From contig JAAYGE010000153.1 of assembly GCA_012727835.1 (NCBI GenBank), forward strand, positions 1 to 12,245: a DNA stretch of 12,245 nt, read 5' to 3'. Every line of letters begins with the position of its first letter. Position 1 is the first letter of the stretch. The notes below the pieces were generated by a model, which saw only the letters and a list, made by a program, of their open reading frames with translations, ran no database searches and was not told where the DNA came from. This document shows, piece after piece, positions 1-6,688 of the stretch. The stretch comes from Bacillota bacterium (GTDB taxonomy: Bacteria > Bacillota_H > UBA994 > UBA5500). The position numbers and the translations under genes were made by a program.

Positions 1-507
1 GATCCGGAAGATCTTATCAGTATAGGTAGTATCGGCTTGATGAAGGCGGTGCGTACTTTCACCCGGGAAAAGGGGGCCAAATTGGCCACCTACGCGGCCC
101 GCTGTATCGACAATGAGATCCTAATGCACCTGCGCGCCACCAAGCGTTTGCGCCAAGAAGCCTATCTAGAGGAACCTATTGGTGTGGATAAGGATGGAAA
201 TGAAATTACTCTCCTAGATACGTTGGCTACCAATGGGGAAGATGTGGTATTACAGGTGGAAAGGGCACTGGAGCAGCGCAAGTTAATGGAGCTGCTCGAT
301 GTGTTAACCAAAAGGGAGCGGTTGGTGCTACAACTCCGCTACGGCCTAATCGATGGCGTGCGCTACACCCAGCGGGAAATTGCTAAAGAATTGCGCATCT
401 CCCGTTCCTATGTCTCGCGTATTGAAAAGAAGGCCATTGAAAAGCTAGTGGCTGCTCTGGAGGCGGAGCAACAAGAGTGGCTGGCCAGCAAGCGTCCCCA
501 AAATTAG
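1..507 (+). CDS. sigK: RNA polymerase sporulation sigma factor, SigK-like (5' end outside window)
   Basis: This is the C-terminal 168 codons of a sigma-70 family factor; the reading frame is open from the first base, so the N terminus lies upstream. Region 2 is visible at once (DLISIGSIGLMKAV, then LATYAARCIDNEILMHLR), followed by a linker with PIGVDKDGNEITLLDTL. Region 4 comes last, with LTKRERLVLQLRYGL and a helix-turn-helix ending in ISRSYVSRIEKKAIEKL. By family knowledge, the GVDKDGNEITL linker and the KTQREIA-like region 4 favour SigK over its paralogue SigE. SigK directs late mother-cell transcription during sporulation. The visible part is uninterrupted, so no skin-like insertion splits it here. 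It ends with TAG and has its own downstream boundary: the next gene has a separate promoter. SigE remains the main alternative, because spoIIGA or other neighbours cannot be seen. Confidence 0.87.
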   Translation, partial: DPEDLISIGSIGLMKAVRTFTREKGAKLATYAARCIDNEILMHLRATKRLRQEAYLEEPIGVDKDGNEITLLDTLATNGEDVVLQVERALEQRKLMELLDVLTKRERLVLQLRYGLIDGVRYTQREIAKELRISRSYVSRIEKKAIEKLVAALEAEQQEWLASKRPQN

Positions 508-514
508 ACTAGGT

Positions 515-544
515 TTGCCTCTCCCTCAGGTCCAATGCTATAAT
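515..544 (+). promoter_or_regulatory. SigA-type promoter with extended -10, upstream of yqeG
   Basis: A perfect TATAAT (539-544) is preceded by TGC, giving the extended -10 form TGNTATAAT. A partial -35 box TTGCCT (515-520) lies 18 bases upstream. The predicted start near 551 would leave a leader of about 12 bases, just enough for the ribosome binding site GAGGTGA (552-558). It sits directly after the sigK stop codon, so it probably separates the downstream genes from sporulation-specific transcription. Confidence 0.65.
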
Positions 545-562
545 GGCGCGAGAGGTGAGAGT

Positions 563-1066
563 ATGCTTAAACTTCTGCGACCAGATTTATATGTAGAAAG
601 TTTTCATCATATAGATTTTACTCAGTTAAAAGAGCTAGGGATAAAGGCTATTTGTTTTGATCTAGATAATACCTTAGTGGCTTGGGAATCGGACCAGGCC
701 AACCCTAAACTTCTGGCCTGGTTAAAGCAGGCCCGTGCTGCCGGCTTTGATTTATATTTAATATCTAATGCGGTCCCCAAGCGCTGAGAGCATTTCACCC
801 GTCTGCTTGGTATTAAGGGTATTGGCAAGGCGGGAAAACCGCGCAAACGGGCTTTTCTGCGGGCCTTGCAGGAATTGGGGCGGCCGGCCCATCAGGTGGC
901 CCTGGTCGGCGATCAAATTTTTACCGATGTATTAGGTGGAAATCGGGTGGGCTTGTTCACCATACTGGTGGTTCCCCTTAGTAAGAAGGAGTTTCTCGGC
1001 ACCCGTTTTATGCGCCGTATTGAGCGGATAGTGATGCGTTGGTTGAGCCTGGAACGGGCCAGTTAA
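563..1066 (+). pseudogene. yqeG: YqeG-family HAD phosphatase, interrupted by an in-frame TGA
   Basis: The two halves lie in the same frame and together read as one YqeG protein of about 167 codons (family about 170 aa). ATG 563 is chosen because GAGGTGA sits at the correct distance and the protein then begins MLKLLRPDLYV, as in the family. HAD motif I is D33-L-D-N-T, motif II is S68-N, motif III is the lysine in GKAGKPRKR, and motif IV is G116-D-Q-I-F-T-D122 followed by VLGGNRVG. Codon 75 (785-787) is TGA, and translation then continues in register with EHFTRLLGI and so on. A CGA-to-TGA change would explain it. Restart at TTG 866 would lose motifs I to III, so neither fragment should be an active phosphatase. 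In bacilli the family sits with ribosome-assembly genes (yqeH, nadD). A sequencing error or recoding are the other possibilities. Confidence 0.8.
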
Positions 1067-1125
1067 GACCTGGTTATGGTTTCCCTGTAAATTGGCTAGG
1101 ATAGCCATAGAAGGGAGACCTGAAC

Positions 1126-1317
1126 ATGGAACCTTCGGTACGACGGGTTGTAGAACTAAAGGATTACCCAGGAACCGGTTTAGGCCTGTTGCCTGCCATT
1201 AGGAAGGCAGTGCAAGAGGTACAACCGCCAGCAGGAAACCAACAATTATGGGATATAGGTATCTCTCGACAAGGCCAACGGATTTATGTACATCTTTTTT
1301 ACAAGGCGTTAGAATAA
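1126..1317 (+). CDS. small hypothetical protein, 63 aa
   Basis: I do not recognise this protein. ATG 1126 has a good ribosome binding site (AAGGGAG, 1111-1117), and the frame ends in TAA just before a terminator-like hairpin, both of which favour a real gene. The product has no signal peptide and no membrane segment. It starts with a charged stretch (MEPSVRRVVELKDYPG), then a GTGLGLLPAIRKAVQEV segment that looks helical. The end, LWDIGISRQGQRIYVHLFYKALE in two pieces (residues 41-49 and 50-63), looks like beta strands. It could be a small alpha/beta protein. It lies between yqeG and the pilus operon, 59 bases after yqeG, and is probably co-transcribed with yqeG. Confidence 0.6.
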   Translation: MEPSVRRVVELKDYPGTGLGLLPAIRKAVQEVQPPAGNQQLWDIGISRQGQRIYVHLFYKALE

Positions 1318-1333
1318 ACATCCCTACCTATTG

Positions 1334-1368
1334 GGGGTTGCGCAAATTTTGCGACAGCACCCCTTTTT
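1334..1368 (+). terminator. Rho-independent terminator-like hairpin after the 63-aa gene
   Basis: An outer stem GGGGT (1334-1338) pairs with ACCCC (1359-1363). It encloses an inner stem CGCAA (1341-1345) / TTGCG (1349-1353). Five T residues (1364-1368) follow immediately. The asymmetric internal loop (ACAGC side) makes it less than ideal, but its place 16 bases after the stop codon of the previous gene is typical. It would separate yqeG and the 63-aa gene from the pilus operon. Confidence 0.6.
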
Positions 1369-1374
1369 GTGCAA

Positions 1375-1396
1375 GCAAGTATTCACCAAAACTTGC
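1375..1396. repeat. inverted repeat upstream of the pilus promoter
   Basis: GCAAGT (1375-1380) is the exact reverse complement of ACTTGC (1391-1396), with a 10-base spacer. It lies just before the SigH-like promoter, where a regulator could bind. A six-base dyad can arise by chance, so a function is only suggested by position. Confidence 0.35.
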
Positions 1397-1404
1397 GACT
1401 TTAA

Positions 1405-1431
1405 GCAGGATTTCTGCTTTGTTCGGCAAAT
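1405..1431 (+). promoter_or_regulatory. SigH-like promoter of the pilus operon, with inverted repeat at its -35
   Basis: The stretch fits the Bacillus SigH consensus RnAGGAwWW-N11-12-RnnGAAT as I know it. GCAGGATTT (1405-1413) matches fully, the spacer is 11 bases, and GGCAAAT (1425-1431) matches with one mismatch (A for G). The -35 lies inside an inverted repeat, AAGCAG (1403-1408) and CTGCTT (1414-1419). Transcription starting near 1440 would give a leader of about 70 bases before pilB. A weak SigA alternative (TTGTTC 1419-1424, TAAATA 1441-1446) scores worse by eye. Confidence 0.45.
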
Positions 1432-1474
1432 ATAGCTAAATAAATACCAGGATGCTTTGTTAGTAAGTGCTATG

Positions 1475-1493
1475 TTGTCGTCTTTCTTGTCGT
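1475..1493 (+). repeat. short direct repeat just upstream of the pilB ribosome binding site
   Basis: TTGTCGT occurs at 1475-1481 and again at 1487-1493, 12 bases apart, and the second copy directly abuts the AAGGAGG of pilB (1494-1500). The placement would suit a translational control site. The repeat is short and may be chance. Confidence 0.3.
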
Positions 1494-1507
1494 AAGGAGG
1501 AGTAGGT

Positions 1508-3175
1508 TTGCCGATTGGTCGCAGAAAACTGGGTGACATTCTAGTCTCCATGGGAGCGATTACGCCAACCCAGCTACAACAGGCAATAGCCGCTGTGGGG
1601 CCCAATCAGCGCTTGGGTGATTACCTGGTTGATAGGGGCTTGGTAACAGAAAAGGAAGTGGCACAGGCTCTAGCGGAGCAATTTAATGTGCCCTTTTTAG
1701 AATTACAGGAAATCACCTTTCAACCAGAGGCGGTGCGGCACATTCCGGAAGCGGTGGCCCGGCGCTACCGGGTAGTGCCAGTGAAAGTGGAAGGGCAAGT
1801 CTTGACCATCGCTGCCGCCGATCCTCTGAATATTATCGCGGTGGATGATTTGGCCTTTATGACCGGGCTGGATGTCGAAATCGCCCTCATGAGCAAGAGT
1901 GATATCCAGCGGGCCATTGAGCGGGTGTATATCCGGGGGGAATTTGTGGCCCAGAGGCGACCGGAGGCATTACCCGAGTTGGCAGCAACTGCTCCGCGGA
2001 CGACGATAGACGAATCGCCCATCGTACGGCTGGTGGACAACCTGATAAACCAAGCTATCGCCGACCATGCCAGCGATATTCATATCGAGCCTCAACGCGA
2101 TAGCCTGCGTATCCGCTATCGTATCGACGGCGTGTTGCAGGAGGTGGAACAGCTGGATAGGGAGGTGCACGCGGGGCTCATTACCCGGCTCAAGGTGATG
2201 GCCGGTATGGATATTTCCGAGCGGCGCCTGCCCCAAGATGGGGCCATCCGTTACCAGCACCAGCGAGGATATCTGGATTTGCGCCTATCCACCTTGCCTA
2301 CAGTGCATGGGGAAAAGATGGTGGTACGCCTCTTTGACCCGGCCAGCCGTCTGTTGACCATGGACGACTTGGGCTTAAGCCCGTCCCAGCAGCAAAGCTT
2401 CCGGCGGCTGTTGGCCCGGCCCTACGGCCTCATTCTCGTCTGTGGCCCTACCGGCAGTGGTAAGACAACCACCCTGCAGGTGATGTTGCAGGTGCTCAAT
2501 GATCAAACACGAAACATCGTCACCATCGAAGATCCGGTGGAGCTGGAAACGGTGGGTATGAATCACGTGCAGGTCAATCCGAGAATTGGCCTGGGGTTTG
2601 CCGCTGTCCTGCGCTCGGTGCTGCGCCAAGATCCGGACGTGATCTTGGTGGGGGAAACACGGGACCTGGAAACGGCGGATATTGCCGTGCGGGCGGCACT
2701 GCCCGGCCACCTAGTCTTAACATCGCTGCACACCAACGATGCTCCCGGAGCCATTACTCGCCTTTTAGATATGCGGGTAGCGCCCTTTATGGTTGCATCG
2801 TCTCTCAGTGGCATCGTGGCCCAGCGTTTAGTGCGGCGCCTGTGTGGCCACTGTGCCCGGCCGGTGGTCTATCAGCCCCAGGCACCGGAGATTGTGGCTC
2901 TAAATGTAAATCTAATGGAACCTTTATCGGCCTATCAGCCCGTCGGCTGTTCCCGTTGTCACAATACGGGCTACCGGGGGCGTATCGGTATTTTCGAGTT
3001 GGTGCTAATAAATGATGAACTGCGGGAGCTGATTGCCCAGCGGGCATCCCTCTCCCGTTTGCGCCAGGAAGCCATTAATCTGGGTATGCGCCCCTTGCGC
3101 TTCGATGGCTTAGACAAGGTGCGTCAAGGGATTACCTCCGTGGCCGAAGTGCTACGGGTTACTTTCCAAGATTGA
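1508..3175 (+). CDS. pilB: type IV pilus extension ATPase PilB (GspE family) with MshEN domain
   Basis: This is the hexameric cytoplasmic ATPase that drives pilus assembly. TTG 1508 is chosen because AAGGAGG lies 7 bases upstream and the protein then begins at the domain edge. Residues 7-58 hold two tandem MshEN motifs (KLGDILVSMGAIT, then RLGDYLVDRGLVT), which bind c-di-GMP in characterised relatives. The ATPase core follows: Walker A GPTGSGKT (313-320), the Asp box TIEDPVE (339-345), Walker B DPDVILVGE (375-383) and the His box HLVLTSLH (401-408). A zinc site is formed by C446-G-H-C449 and C481-S-R-C484. The length of 555 aa is normal for the family. It is the first gene of the pilus operon, with pilT 19 bases downstream. 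GspE of a type II secretion system is unlikely, given the PilT, PilM, PilN and PilO neighbours. It ends with TGA, so TGA is a real stop codon in this organism. Confidence 0.95.
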   Translation: MPIGRRKLGDILVSMGAITPTQLQQAIAAVGPNQRLGDYLVDRGLVTEKEVAQALAEQFNVPFLELQEITFQPEAVRHIPEAVARRYRVVPVKVEGQVLTIAAADPLNIIAVDDLAFMTGLDVEIALMSKSDIQRAIERVYIRGEFVAQRRPEALPELAATAPRTTIDESPIVRLVDNLINQAIADHASDIHIEPQRDSLRIRYRIDGVLQEVEQLDREVHAGLITRLKVMAGMDISERRLPQDGAIRYQHQRGYLDLRLSTLPTVHGEKMVVRLFDPASRLLTMDDLGLSPSQQQSFRRLLARPYGLILVCGPTGSGKTTTLQVMLQVLNDQTRNIVTIEDPVELETVGMNHVQVNPRIGLGFAAVLRSVLRQDPDVILVGETRDLETADIAVRAALPGHLVLTSLHTNDAPGAITRLLDMRVAPFMVASSLSGIVAQRLVRRLCGHCARPVVYQPQAPEIVALNVNLMEPLSAYQPVGCSRCHNTGYRGRIGIFELVLINDELRELIAQRASLSRLRQEAINLGMRPLRFDGLDKVRQGITSVAEVLRVTFQD

Positions 3176-3194
3176 TGCAGGGGAGGTGCAGCTT

Positions 3195-4253
3195 ATGCCC
3201 CGTCTTCTAGATCTGTTACAGGTAGCGGTGGACAGGGGAGCCTCCGACTTGCATGTGACGGTGGGCCAACCGCCGGTGCTTCGGGTCCATGGGGAGCTGG
3301 TGCGCATGGACGCTCCCAACCTAACGCCCGCCGATACCAATGAGATGTTAGACGAGGTGCTGGCCGACCAGCACCGGGAGGTTTTCAAGGATTGGGGAGA
3401 AGTCGACTTTTCCTTGAGTCTACCCGGAATTGGCCGTTTTCGTATCAACGCCTTTCGCCAGCGGGGCACTATCGGCATGGCCTGCCGCCTGATTCCGCAA
3501 GCCATCCCCAGCATCGACTCGCTGGGTTTGCCACCGGTGGTGGGGGAATTGACCAATCGTCGCCAAGGGCTAATTCTGGTTACTGGCCCCACCGGTAGCG
3601 GCAAATCCACCACCCTCGCCGCCATGATTGACAAGATCAACCGGGAGCGGGCCGAGCATATTCTCACCATTGAAGATCCCATAGAATTCTTGCACCGACA
3701 TGAACGCTCCATCGTCAACCAGCGGGAAGTAGGGTCGGATACCAGGAGCTACGCCCACGGTTTGCGGGCAGCCTTGCGCGAAGATCCGGACGTGATTCTC
3801 ATCGGTGAAATGCGCGACTTGGAAACCACCCAGGCGGCGGTGAGCGCGGCTGAAACTGGTCATCTGGTGTTGGCTACCCTCCATACTCCCGGAGCCGCGG
3901 AAGCGGTGCATCGCATTCTAGATATTTTCCCCCCTTATCAGCAGCAACAGATTCGTACCCAGCTGGCCCTAGTGCTGCAGGCGGTTATTTCCCAGCAATT
4001 GCTGCGCCGGGCCGATCGTCCCGGCCGGGTGGTGGCCGCTGAAGTGCTGGTGGTAACCCCGGCCATTCGCAACCTGATTCGGGAAGGAAAGGTGCATCAA
4101 ATACATTCCATGATGCAAGCCGGCGGTCAATTGGGTATGCAGACCATGGAACAAGCTTTGCAGAGCCTCTATCAGCGGGGGGTAATCAGCAAGGCCCAGA
4201 TGGACCTGTACGCGCCGGAAGCCGGTTTGTTACAGCGATTGTTGCAGCGATAG
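3195..4253 (+). CDS. pilT: type IV pilus retraction ATPase PilT
   Basis: This ATPase depolymerises pili and powers twitching and retraction. ATG 3195 is preferred because GGGAGG ends 8 bases upstream; an in-frame GTG nine bases earlier overlaps that ribosome binding site. The product is 352 aa, typical of the family. The N-terminal PAS-like part contains RGASDLHVTVGQPPVLRVHG. Walker A GPTGSGKS is at 131-138, then the Asp box TIEDPIEF, Walker B DPDVILIGE (197-205) and the His box HLVLATLH (223-230). The AIRNLIREG motif (290-298) is the hallmark that separates PilT from PilB and is needed for retraction in studied homologues. No MshEN domain and no zinc cysteines are present. It sits between pilB and pilC, so extension and retraction motors are made together. 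Confidence 0.96.
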   Translation: MPRLLDLLQVAVDRGASDLHVTVGQPPVLRVHGELVRMDAPNLTPADTNEMLDEVLADQHREVFKDWGEVDFSLSLPGIGRFRINAFRQRGTIGMACRLIPQAIPSIDSLGLPPVVGELTNRRQGLILVTGPTGSGKSTTLAAMIDKINRERAEHILTIEDPIEFLHRHERSIVNQREVGSDTRSYAHGLRAALREDPDVILIGEMRDLETTQAAVSAAETGHLVLATLHTPGAAEAVHRILDIFPPYQQQQIRTQLALVLQAVISQQLLRRADRPGRVVAAEVLVVTPAIRNLIREGKVHQIHSMMQAGGQLGMQTMEQALQSLYQRGVISKAQMDLYAPEAGLLQRLLQR

Positions 4254-4270
4254 GGAAGGGAGGTGGGGGC

Positions 4271-5491
4271 ATGTTGGCCTATAAGTATCAGGGGCGCGAT
4301 AGTTTAGGCTTGCCGATTAAAGGGCGTCTGCAGGCGACCGATAAACAGGCAGCAATTCGCGAGTTAACCCAGCGGGGGTACTTTATCTCCCAGCTGGAAT
4401 TGGACCGGGATGTGCGGGTCACAGACCTGAAGGATGTGCTGCGCAGGGCGCGTAAAATTAGCGCCCGCGATCTGGCCGTCTTTGCCCGCCAATTGGGTGT
4501 ACTTTACGGAGCCGGGGTTCCCATCCTACCGGCCCTGACCGCCATTAGGCAACAACAGGGGGAGCAGAGCCCGCTGGGGGTAGCCCTGAGTCGGGTGGAA
4601 GAGCATTTGATCGGCGGTGACAGCCTGGCCCTGGCCCTGCGGGAAAACGGCGCCTTCCCGCCGATCCTGGTCAATATGGTGGCCGCCGGCGAAGTAGGCG
4701 GCACCCTGGATGAGGCGTTACTGCGGGCCGCCACCTACTTCGAGCGGGAGCATGAGATCGGCGAGAAGGTGAAAAGCGCCCTCACCTATCCCAAATTTGT
4801 GGCTTTGGTGGCCTTGGGCATCACCTGGTTTTTGTTGGCCAGCGTAGTACCCAATTTCGCTACCATATTTTCCACTTACAATATGGAACTACCGGCCATC
4901 ACCCGGTTGATGCTGAGCGTTAGCCGTTTCCTGGTGGACTGGAGTTGGCTACTGTTAACGGTGGCAATCGCCCTCTTTCTGCTCTTTAAACAGTGGAGTG
5001 CCAGCGCGGGAGGTAGGACTTGGCTGGACAAGCTATCGCTGCGCTTACCACTGCTGGGTAAGCTGGTCACCATGAATGCCCTTTCTCGCTTCTGTCGCAC
5101 TCTGGCTACCCTGCTCCGCAGCGGGGTGGATATGGTCAGTGCCCTGGAGTTGGCGGAACAAACGGTGGATAACGCAGTGTACAGCCGGGCGGTGCAAAAG
5201 GCCACGGCCGGCATCGGCCAGGGTAGCCGGCTAGCCGACGAACTGGAGCGTAGCGGCCTATTCCCACCCATGATGCTGCACATGGTCCACGTGGGGGAGA
5301 GCAGCGGCGCCCTGGACAGCATGCTCAACCAGGTGGCCGACTTCTATGACCAGGACCTGAAGACCCTGACCGAGCGGCTGGGTAAGATGATCGAACCTAT
5401 TGTGCTCTTGGTCATGGCCCTAGTGGTGGGGCTGATCGCTTTGGCCATCGCCCTACCCATGATGCAGATGGTCAACGTGGTTCAGTTCTAA
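4271..5491 (+). CDS. pilC: type IV pilus inner platform protein PilC
   Basis: This membrane platform couples the PilB and PilT motors to the growing fibre. ATG 4271 follows GGGAGGTG at a good distance. The 406 aa match the family length. The N terminus (AYKYQGRDSLGLPIKGRL) is typical. Two T2SSF domains lie at about 67-190 and 269-391. Each has the paired signature: GVPILPAL with GEVGGTLDEAL in the first, GVDMVSAL with GESSGALDSML in the second. Membrane segments are visible at about 176-197, 222-240 and 374-397. The gene starts 17 bases after pilT, and the prepilin gene follows after 18 bases. GspF is the type II secretion equivalent, but the context makes PilC the better name. Confidence 0.96.
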   Translation: MLAYKYQGRDSLGLPIKGRLQATDKQAAIRELTQRGYFISQLELDRDVRVTDLKDVLRRARKISARDLAVFARQLGVLYGAGVPILPALTAIRQQQGEQSPLGVALSRVEEHLIGGDSLALALRENGAFPPILVNMVAAGEVGGTLDEALLRAATYFEREHEIGEKVKSALTYPKFVALVALGITWFLLASVVPNFATIFSTYNMELPAITRLMLSVSRFLVDWSWLLLTVAIALFLLFKQWSASAGGRTWLDKLSLRLPLLGKLVTMNALSRFCRTLATLLRSGVDMVSALELAEQTVDNAVYSRAVQKATAGIGQGSRLADELERSGLFPPMMLHMVHVGESSGALDSMLNQVADFYDQDLKTLTERLGKMIEPIVLLVMALVVGLIALAIALPMMQMVNVVQF

Positions 5492-5509
5492 CGAAAGGAG
5501 GTGAAAAGG

Positions 5510-5959
5510 ATGCGCAAGCTGAATAGGAAGGGTTTTACCCTGGTGGAACTGATGGTGGTTTTGGCCATTCTAGGTCTTTTGGCTCTAGTGGGGATTCCTC
5601 AGTACACCCAGGTAATGGAGCGGGCTCGGATAGGGCGTGATCTGGCACAAATTGCTACCGTCCAGACGGTGGTCACAGCATTTGTGACCGAAACCGACTG
5701 GCTGGAGAAGAATAAGACCCGTGTCCCGCTATTTGATGATGAGGAAGGTAAGGTGAGCTCAATAATTACTGCCAATAGCTATCTCACTGGGGGAGAAGTA
5801 GAACTTGAAGATTTTTTCGAGGAGGGTTTTAAAGAGCCTGAGCTTGAATCCAAGACCGCACAGGGTGGTAATTGGTACATCGATGCAGACGGAACCGTAT
5901 ATGTAGAGAACGGAAAGGTCCGTCTACCAGGGGATAACAATGCTTCTGGCGGTAAGTAG
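5510..5959 (+). CDS. pilA: type IV prepilin, probable major pilin
   Basis: This is the candidate main pilus subunit, 149 aa before processing. ATG 5510 is preferred: AAAGGAGG (5493-5500) lies 9 bases upstream, and the in-frame GTG at 5501 overlaps it. The class III signal peptide MRKLNRKG is cut after G8, leaving mature FTLVELMVVLAILGLLALVG with Glu at position 5. The family motif GIPQYTQ follows the hydrophobic helix. The C-terminal half is acidic (for example DFFEEGFKEPELE), and its codons look more AT-rich than the neighbouring genes, as is common for exposed, fast-changing pilins. It has no cysteine pair for the usual disulfide loop. Its place directly after pilC with the strongest ribosome binding site in the operon favours a major role. 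ComGC-like competence pilin is an alternative. Confidence 0.9.
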   Translation: MRKLNRKGFTLVELMVVLAILGLLALVGIPQYTQVMERARIGRDLAQIATVQTVVTAFVTETDWLEKNKTRVPLFDDEEGKVSSIITANSYLTGGEVELEDFFEEGFKEPELESKTAQGGNWYIDADGTVYVENGKVRLPGDNNASGGK

Positions 5960-6680
5960 CATGGGTCTCCTCCTCGGCTCCTTCCTCAACGTCTGCATCT
6001 ACCGTATTCCTCGGGGGGAGTCGGTGGTCTTTCCGCCCTCCCACTGTCCCCAATGTGGGGAGCGGTTGGGGCCGGGGGAATTGGTGCCGGTGTTCAGTTA
6101 CCTGTGGCAGCGGGGGCGCTGTGCCCATTGTGGGGCGCCCATCGGATGGCGTTACCCATTGGTGGAGCTACTAACCGCCTTGCTGCTGACCTTGCTTTAT
6201 AGGCGTTTTGGCTTTTCGCTGGAGCTGTTCTATTACAGCGGCCTTACGGCCCTGCTGATTGTGATCAGCTTCATCGACCTGGATACTATGATTATCCCAA
6301 CCCCTTTAGTGGGGGCAGGGGTTGCGGGAGCCATCGCCTACAACCTCTACACAGGCCAACCACTAAGGGATTGGTTGCTGACCGGGGTTTTTGCATACGG
6401 GTTGTTTTATCTGATCTATTTTATAAGCCGGGGGGGCATGGGGGGCGGCGATGTGCGGTTGGCCGGCCTGTTAGGCTTGGTGCTGGGCTGGCGCTTGTTG
6501 GCCTGCGCTCTGCTGGTGGCCTTCGTCAGCGGTGCCCTGCTGGCCCTGCTGCTGTTAGCTAGCGGCCGGGCCACCCGCAAGACGGCGGTCCCCTTCGGCC
6601 CCTTTTTAGCTCTGGGCTATTTTGTGGCCCTCTTATGGGGCCATTCTCTGTTGAACTGGTATTTGGGGCTATTTTTCTAG
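5940..6680 (+). CDS. pilD: prepilin peptidase / N-methyltransferase PilD
   Basis: This polytopic aspartic peptidase removes prepilin leader peptides and methylates the new N terminus. It should process the six or seven prepilin-like proteins encoded here. ATG 5940 overlaps the pilin gene by 20 bases and is preceded by AGGGGAT; ATG 5961 is a weaker option. The N-terminal signature LLGSFLNVCIYRIPRGES is followed by two zinc-type pairs, C36-P-Q-C39 and C61-A-H-C64, which belong to the methylase half. The catalytic aspartates should be in ID113LD115 and in GMGGGD171V. The usual IPD that follows the first site reads IIPT here, a mild oddity. At 246 aa with several membrane helices it has normal size. 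It is also the family called ComC or GspO. Confidence 0.95.
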   Translation: MLLAVSSMGLLLGSFLNVCIYRIPRGESVVFPPSHCPQCGERLGPGELVPVFSYLWQRGRCAHCGAPIGWRYPLVELLTALLLTLLYRRFGFSLELFYYSGLTALLIVISFIDLDTMIIPTPLVGAGVAGAIAYNLYTGQPLRDWLLTGVFAYGLFYLIYFISRGGMGGGDVRLAGLLGLVLGWRLLACALLVAFVSGALLALLLLASGRATRKTAVPFGPFLALGYFVALLWGHSLLNWYLGLFF

Positions 6681-6688
6681 CTGGTAGA

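Noticed and set aside
515..562. An upstream in-frame TTG that would lengthen YqeG by 16 residues
   Set aside because: It lies within the promoter (overlapping the -35 box) and has no ribosome binding site. ATG 563 has one and matches the family N terminus.
1094..1106. GGCTA-GGA-TAGCC inverted repeat before the 63-aa gene
   Set aside because: It has only five pairs and a three-base loop, no T tract and no matching promoter, so it is too weak to call.
1248..1439. A 63-codon open frame overlapping the 63-aa gene and the intergenic region
   Set aside because: It runs through the terminator-like hairpin and the promoter in another frame, with no ribosome binding site.
1318..1507. A possible c-di-GMP or other riboswitch upstream of pilB
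   Set aside because: I looked for the GEMM-I conserved blocks (GCAAACC, the CGCAAAGCC-like core and the receptor) and could not find them. The hairpins present are small and isolated.
3186..3194. GTG 3186 as pilT start
   Set aside because: It overlaps the ribosome binding site that serves ATG 3195. The GTG codons at 5501 (pilin) and 9769 (X1) are rejected for the same reason.
3152..3718. A 188-codon open frame on the minus strand opposite pilT
   Set aside because: It is antisense to the conserved ATPase core, with no ribosome binding site or recognisable domain. It is a shadow of pilT codon use, as are the other minus-strand frames in the operon.
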